From positions 1 through 44,956 of the forward strand of contig RPFO01000553.1 of assembly GCA_009746045.1 (NCBI GenBank): a DNA stretch of 44,956 nucleotides, read 5' to 3'. The position numbers and the translations under genes are program-made. Below, in pieces: positions 43,613-44,956 of this stretch (its first letter is position 1; each line of letters opens with the position of its first letter). Below the pieces are notes generated by a model. It was given only the letters and a program-made list of their open reading frames with translations. It searched no databases and had not been told where the DNA came from. This stretch comes from Mesostigma viride. Taxonomy: Eukaryota > Streptophyta > Mesostigmatophyceae > Mesostigmatales > Mesostigmataceae.

Positions 43613-44928
43613 GGGGGGGGCTGGCATGCTTGCGTGGGTGTGGGGGGCCTCGCATGCGTGCGTGGGTGTGGGGGGGGCTCGCATGCGTGCGTGGGTGTGG
43701 GGGGGAGTGGCATGCATGCGTGGGTGTGGTGGGGGGCTGCCATGCATGCGTGGGGTTAGGGGGGGCTGGCACGCGTGTGTGGGTTCGTGGGGTGGCTGCC
43801 ATGCGTGCGTGGGTGTGTGGGGTGGCTGGCATGCGTAAGTGGGTGTGGGGGGTGGCATGCGTGCATGGGTTTGTGATGGGCTGGCATGCATGCGTGGGTT
43901 TGGGGGGGAGCTGCCATGCACGCATGGGTGTGGGGGGGGAGTGGCATGCATGCGTGGGTGTGGTGGGGAGCTGCCATGCGTACGTTGGTGACGGGGGTGG
44001 CTGGCATGCATAAGTGGGTTGGTGGGGTGGCTGGCATGCATGCGTGCATGTGGGGGGGGGCTGGCATGCGTGCGTGGGTGTGTGGGGGGGCTCGCATGCG
44101 TGCGTGGGTGTGTGGGGGGCTCGCATGCGTGCGTGGGTGTGGGGGGGGAGTGGCATGCATGCGTGGGTGTGGTGGGGGGCTGCCATGCATGCGTGGGGTT
44201 AGGGGGGGCTGGCACGCGTGTGTGGGTTGGTGGGGTGGCTGCCATGCGTGCGTGGGTGTGTGGGGTGGCTGGCATGCGTACGTGGGTGTGGGGGGTGGCT
44301 GGCATGCATAAGCGGGTTTGTGATGGGCTGGCATGCGTGCGTGGGTTGGTGGGGTGGCTGGCATGCATGCGTGCATGTGGGGGGTCGCTGGCATGCATGC
44401 GTGGGTTTGTGGGGTAGCTGGCATGCGGGGGTGGGTGTGGGAGGGGCTGGCATGCATGCGTGGGTGTGGGGGGTGGCTGGCATGCATGCCTGCATGTGGG
44501 GTAGGGCTGGCATGCGTGCGTGGGTGTGTGGGGGGGCTGCCATGCGTGTGTCGGGGGGCTGGCATGCGTGGGTGGTTGGCGGGGGAGTGGCATGCATGCG
44601 TGGGTGTGGTGGGGAGCTGCCATGCATGCGTGGTTTTAAGGGGGGGCTGGCACGCGTGCGTGGGTTCGGGGTGGCTGCCATGCGTGCGTGGGGTGGGGTG
44701 GCTGGCATGCGTAAGTGGCTGTGGGGGTTGCTGGAATGCATAAGTGGGTTGTGGGGTGGCTGGCATGCGTGCGTGGGTGTGGGGGTGGCTGGCATGCGTG
44801 CGTGGATTGGTGGGGTGGCTGGCATGCATGCGGGCATGTGGGGGGTGGCTGGAATCCATGCGTGGGTTTGTGGGGTATAGCTAACATGTGTGCGTGGGTG
44901 TGGGAGGGGCTGGCATGCATGCGTTGGT
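43613..44928 (+). repeat. Minisatellite array 9
   Basis: The same monomer order as arrays 7 and 8. G-run lengths differ at several places. Toward the window end there are extra small deletions that may be consensus errors. Confidence 0.95.
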
Positions 44929-44956
44929 TGACATGCCATGGATGAAAAAAAAACAA

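Larger units (their letters stand above)
1..44956 (+). repeat. Macrosatellite array, nine tandem units in one orientation
   Basis: The same ordered blocks recur nine times: single-copy-like DNA, hairpin block, MITE-like element, AT-rich spacer and G-rich minisatellite. The anchor CCCCAAACCCGTGACCAGGC (or a close variant) lies at about 1, 6723, 11591, 16575, 21439, 25247, 29407, 37375 and 41334. Spacings are 4868 (copy 2), 4984 (copy 3), 4864 (copy 4), 3808 (copy 5), 4160 (copy 6), 7968 (copy 7) and 3959 bp (copy 8). Nearly all length differences are explained by identifiable insertions or by minisatellite length. Non-array parts are nearly identical between copies 2, 3 and 4 and between 8 and 9, which implies concerted evolution or recent amplification. 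Apart from the ORF at 33181-34527 I see no convincing gene anywhere in the array. Confidence 0.95.
41334..44956 (+). repeat. Macrosatellite copy 9 (partial, cut by the window end)
   Basis: The copy is nearly identical to copy 8 until the last few hundred bases. There small deletions appear in G-runs, for example GGGTTCGGGGTGG for GGGTTCGTGGGGTGG. The sequence ends in GATGAAAAAAAAACAA where other copies read GATGAAAAACGCC or GATGAAAAACACC. These end effects look more like declining consensus quality at a contig end than biology. Confidence 0.85.

Overview
The window is eukaryotic nuclear repeat DNA. It has no operons, no ribosome-binding sites and no compact gene order. It consists almost wholly of nine head-to-tail copies of a macrosatellite unit (nominal 4.86 kb, range about 3.8-8.0 kb, the ninth cut by the window end), all in one orientation. 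Copies start near 1, 6723, 11591, 16575, 21439, 25247, 29407, 37375 and 41334. The only well-supported protein gene is a retrotransposon ORF at 33181-34527, GC-rich at third positions and resembling the nucleic-acid-binding ORF1 protein of L1-type LINEs. A green-lineage (algal or streptophyte) host is a guess and cannot be shown from the sequence.

Each full unit reads in order: (A/B) about 1.1 kb of moderate-GC non-coding DNA with a conserved TATAAAA; (C/D) a GTTCAG/CTGAAC-rich, GC-hairpin-rich block ending in a conserved ATCGTAGTTA...GACAAG terminus; (E) a block headed by a G-run/C-run hairpin and ending in relics of a ~122-bp tandem repeat; (F) a 220-228 bp terminal-inverted-repeat element (MITE-like); (G) AT-rich DNA; (H) a minisatellite of ~30-bp monomers arranged as ~445-bp higher-order repeats of 15 monomers, 0.9-2.3 kb per unit. 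Copies 1-4 are closely alike. Copies 7-9 form a second subfamily, with 8 and 9 almost identical. Copy 5 (from its D/E junction onward) and copy 6 (its first half) are strongly diverged.

The copies carry private insertions. Copy 1 holds a 1,735-bp TTAA-flanked element with CCCGTG termini (piggyBac-like ends, no recognisable transposase). Copy 3 holds two tandem 733-bp units at the D/E junction. Copy 5 has a different GC-rich hairpin-headed block at that same junction and lacks the MITE-like element. Copy 7 carries a 1,688-bp step duplication and a 2,238-bp insertion inside its MITE-like element. That insertion is bounded by an exact 11-bp target-site duplication. It contains the ORF1-only LINE, (TTAA)n tracts and a perfect 640-bp palindrome (312-bp arms, 16-bp loop) whose ends resemble the MITE ends found in every unit.

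The most unusual parts are the palindrome and ORF1-only LINE composite, the nested macrosatellite/minisatellite architecture with Z-DNA- and G4-prone monomers, and the recurrent GACAAG junction where different hairpin-headed cassettes have joined. The many long open frames within the minisatellite arrays are artefacts of a stop-free ~30-bp period and are not annotated as genes.
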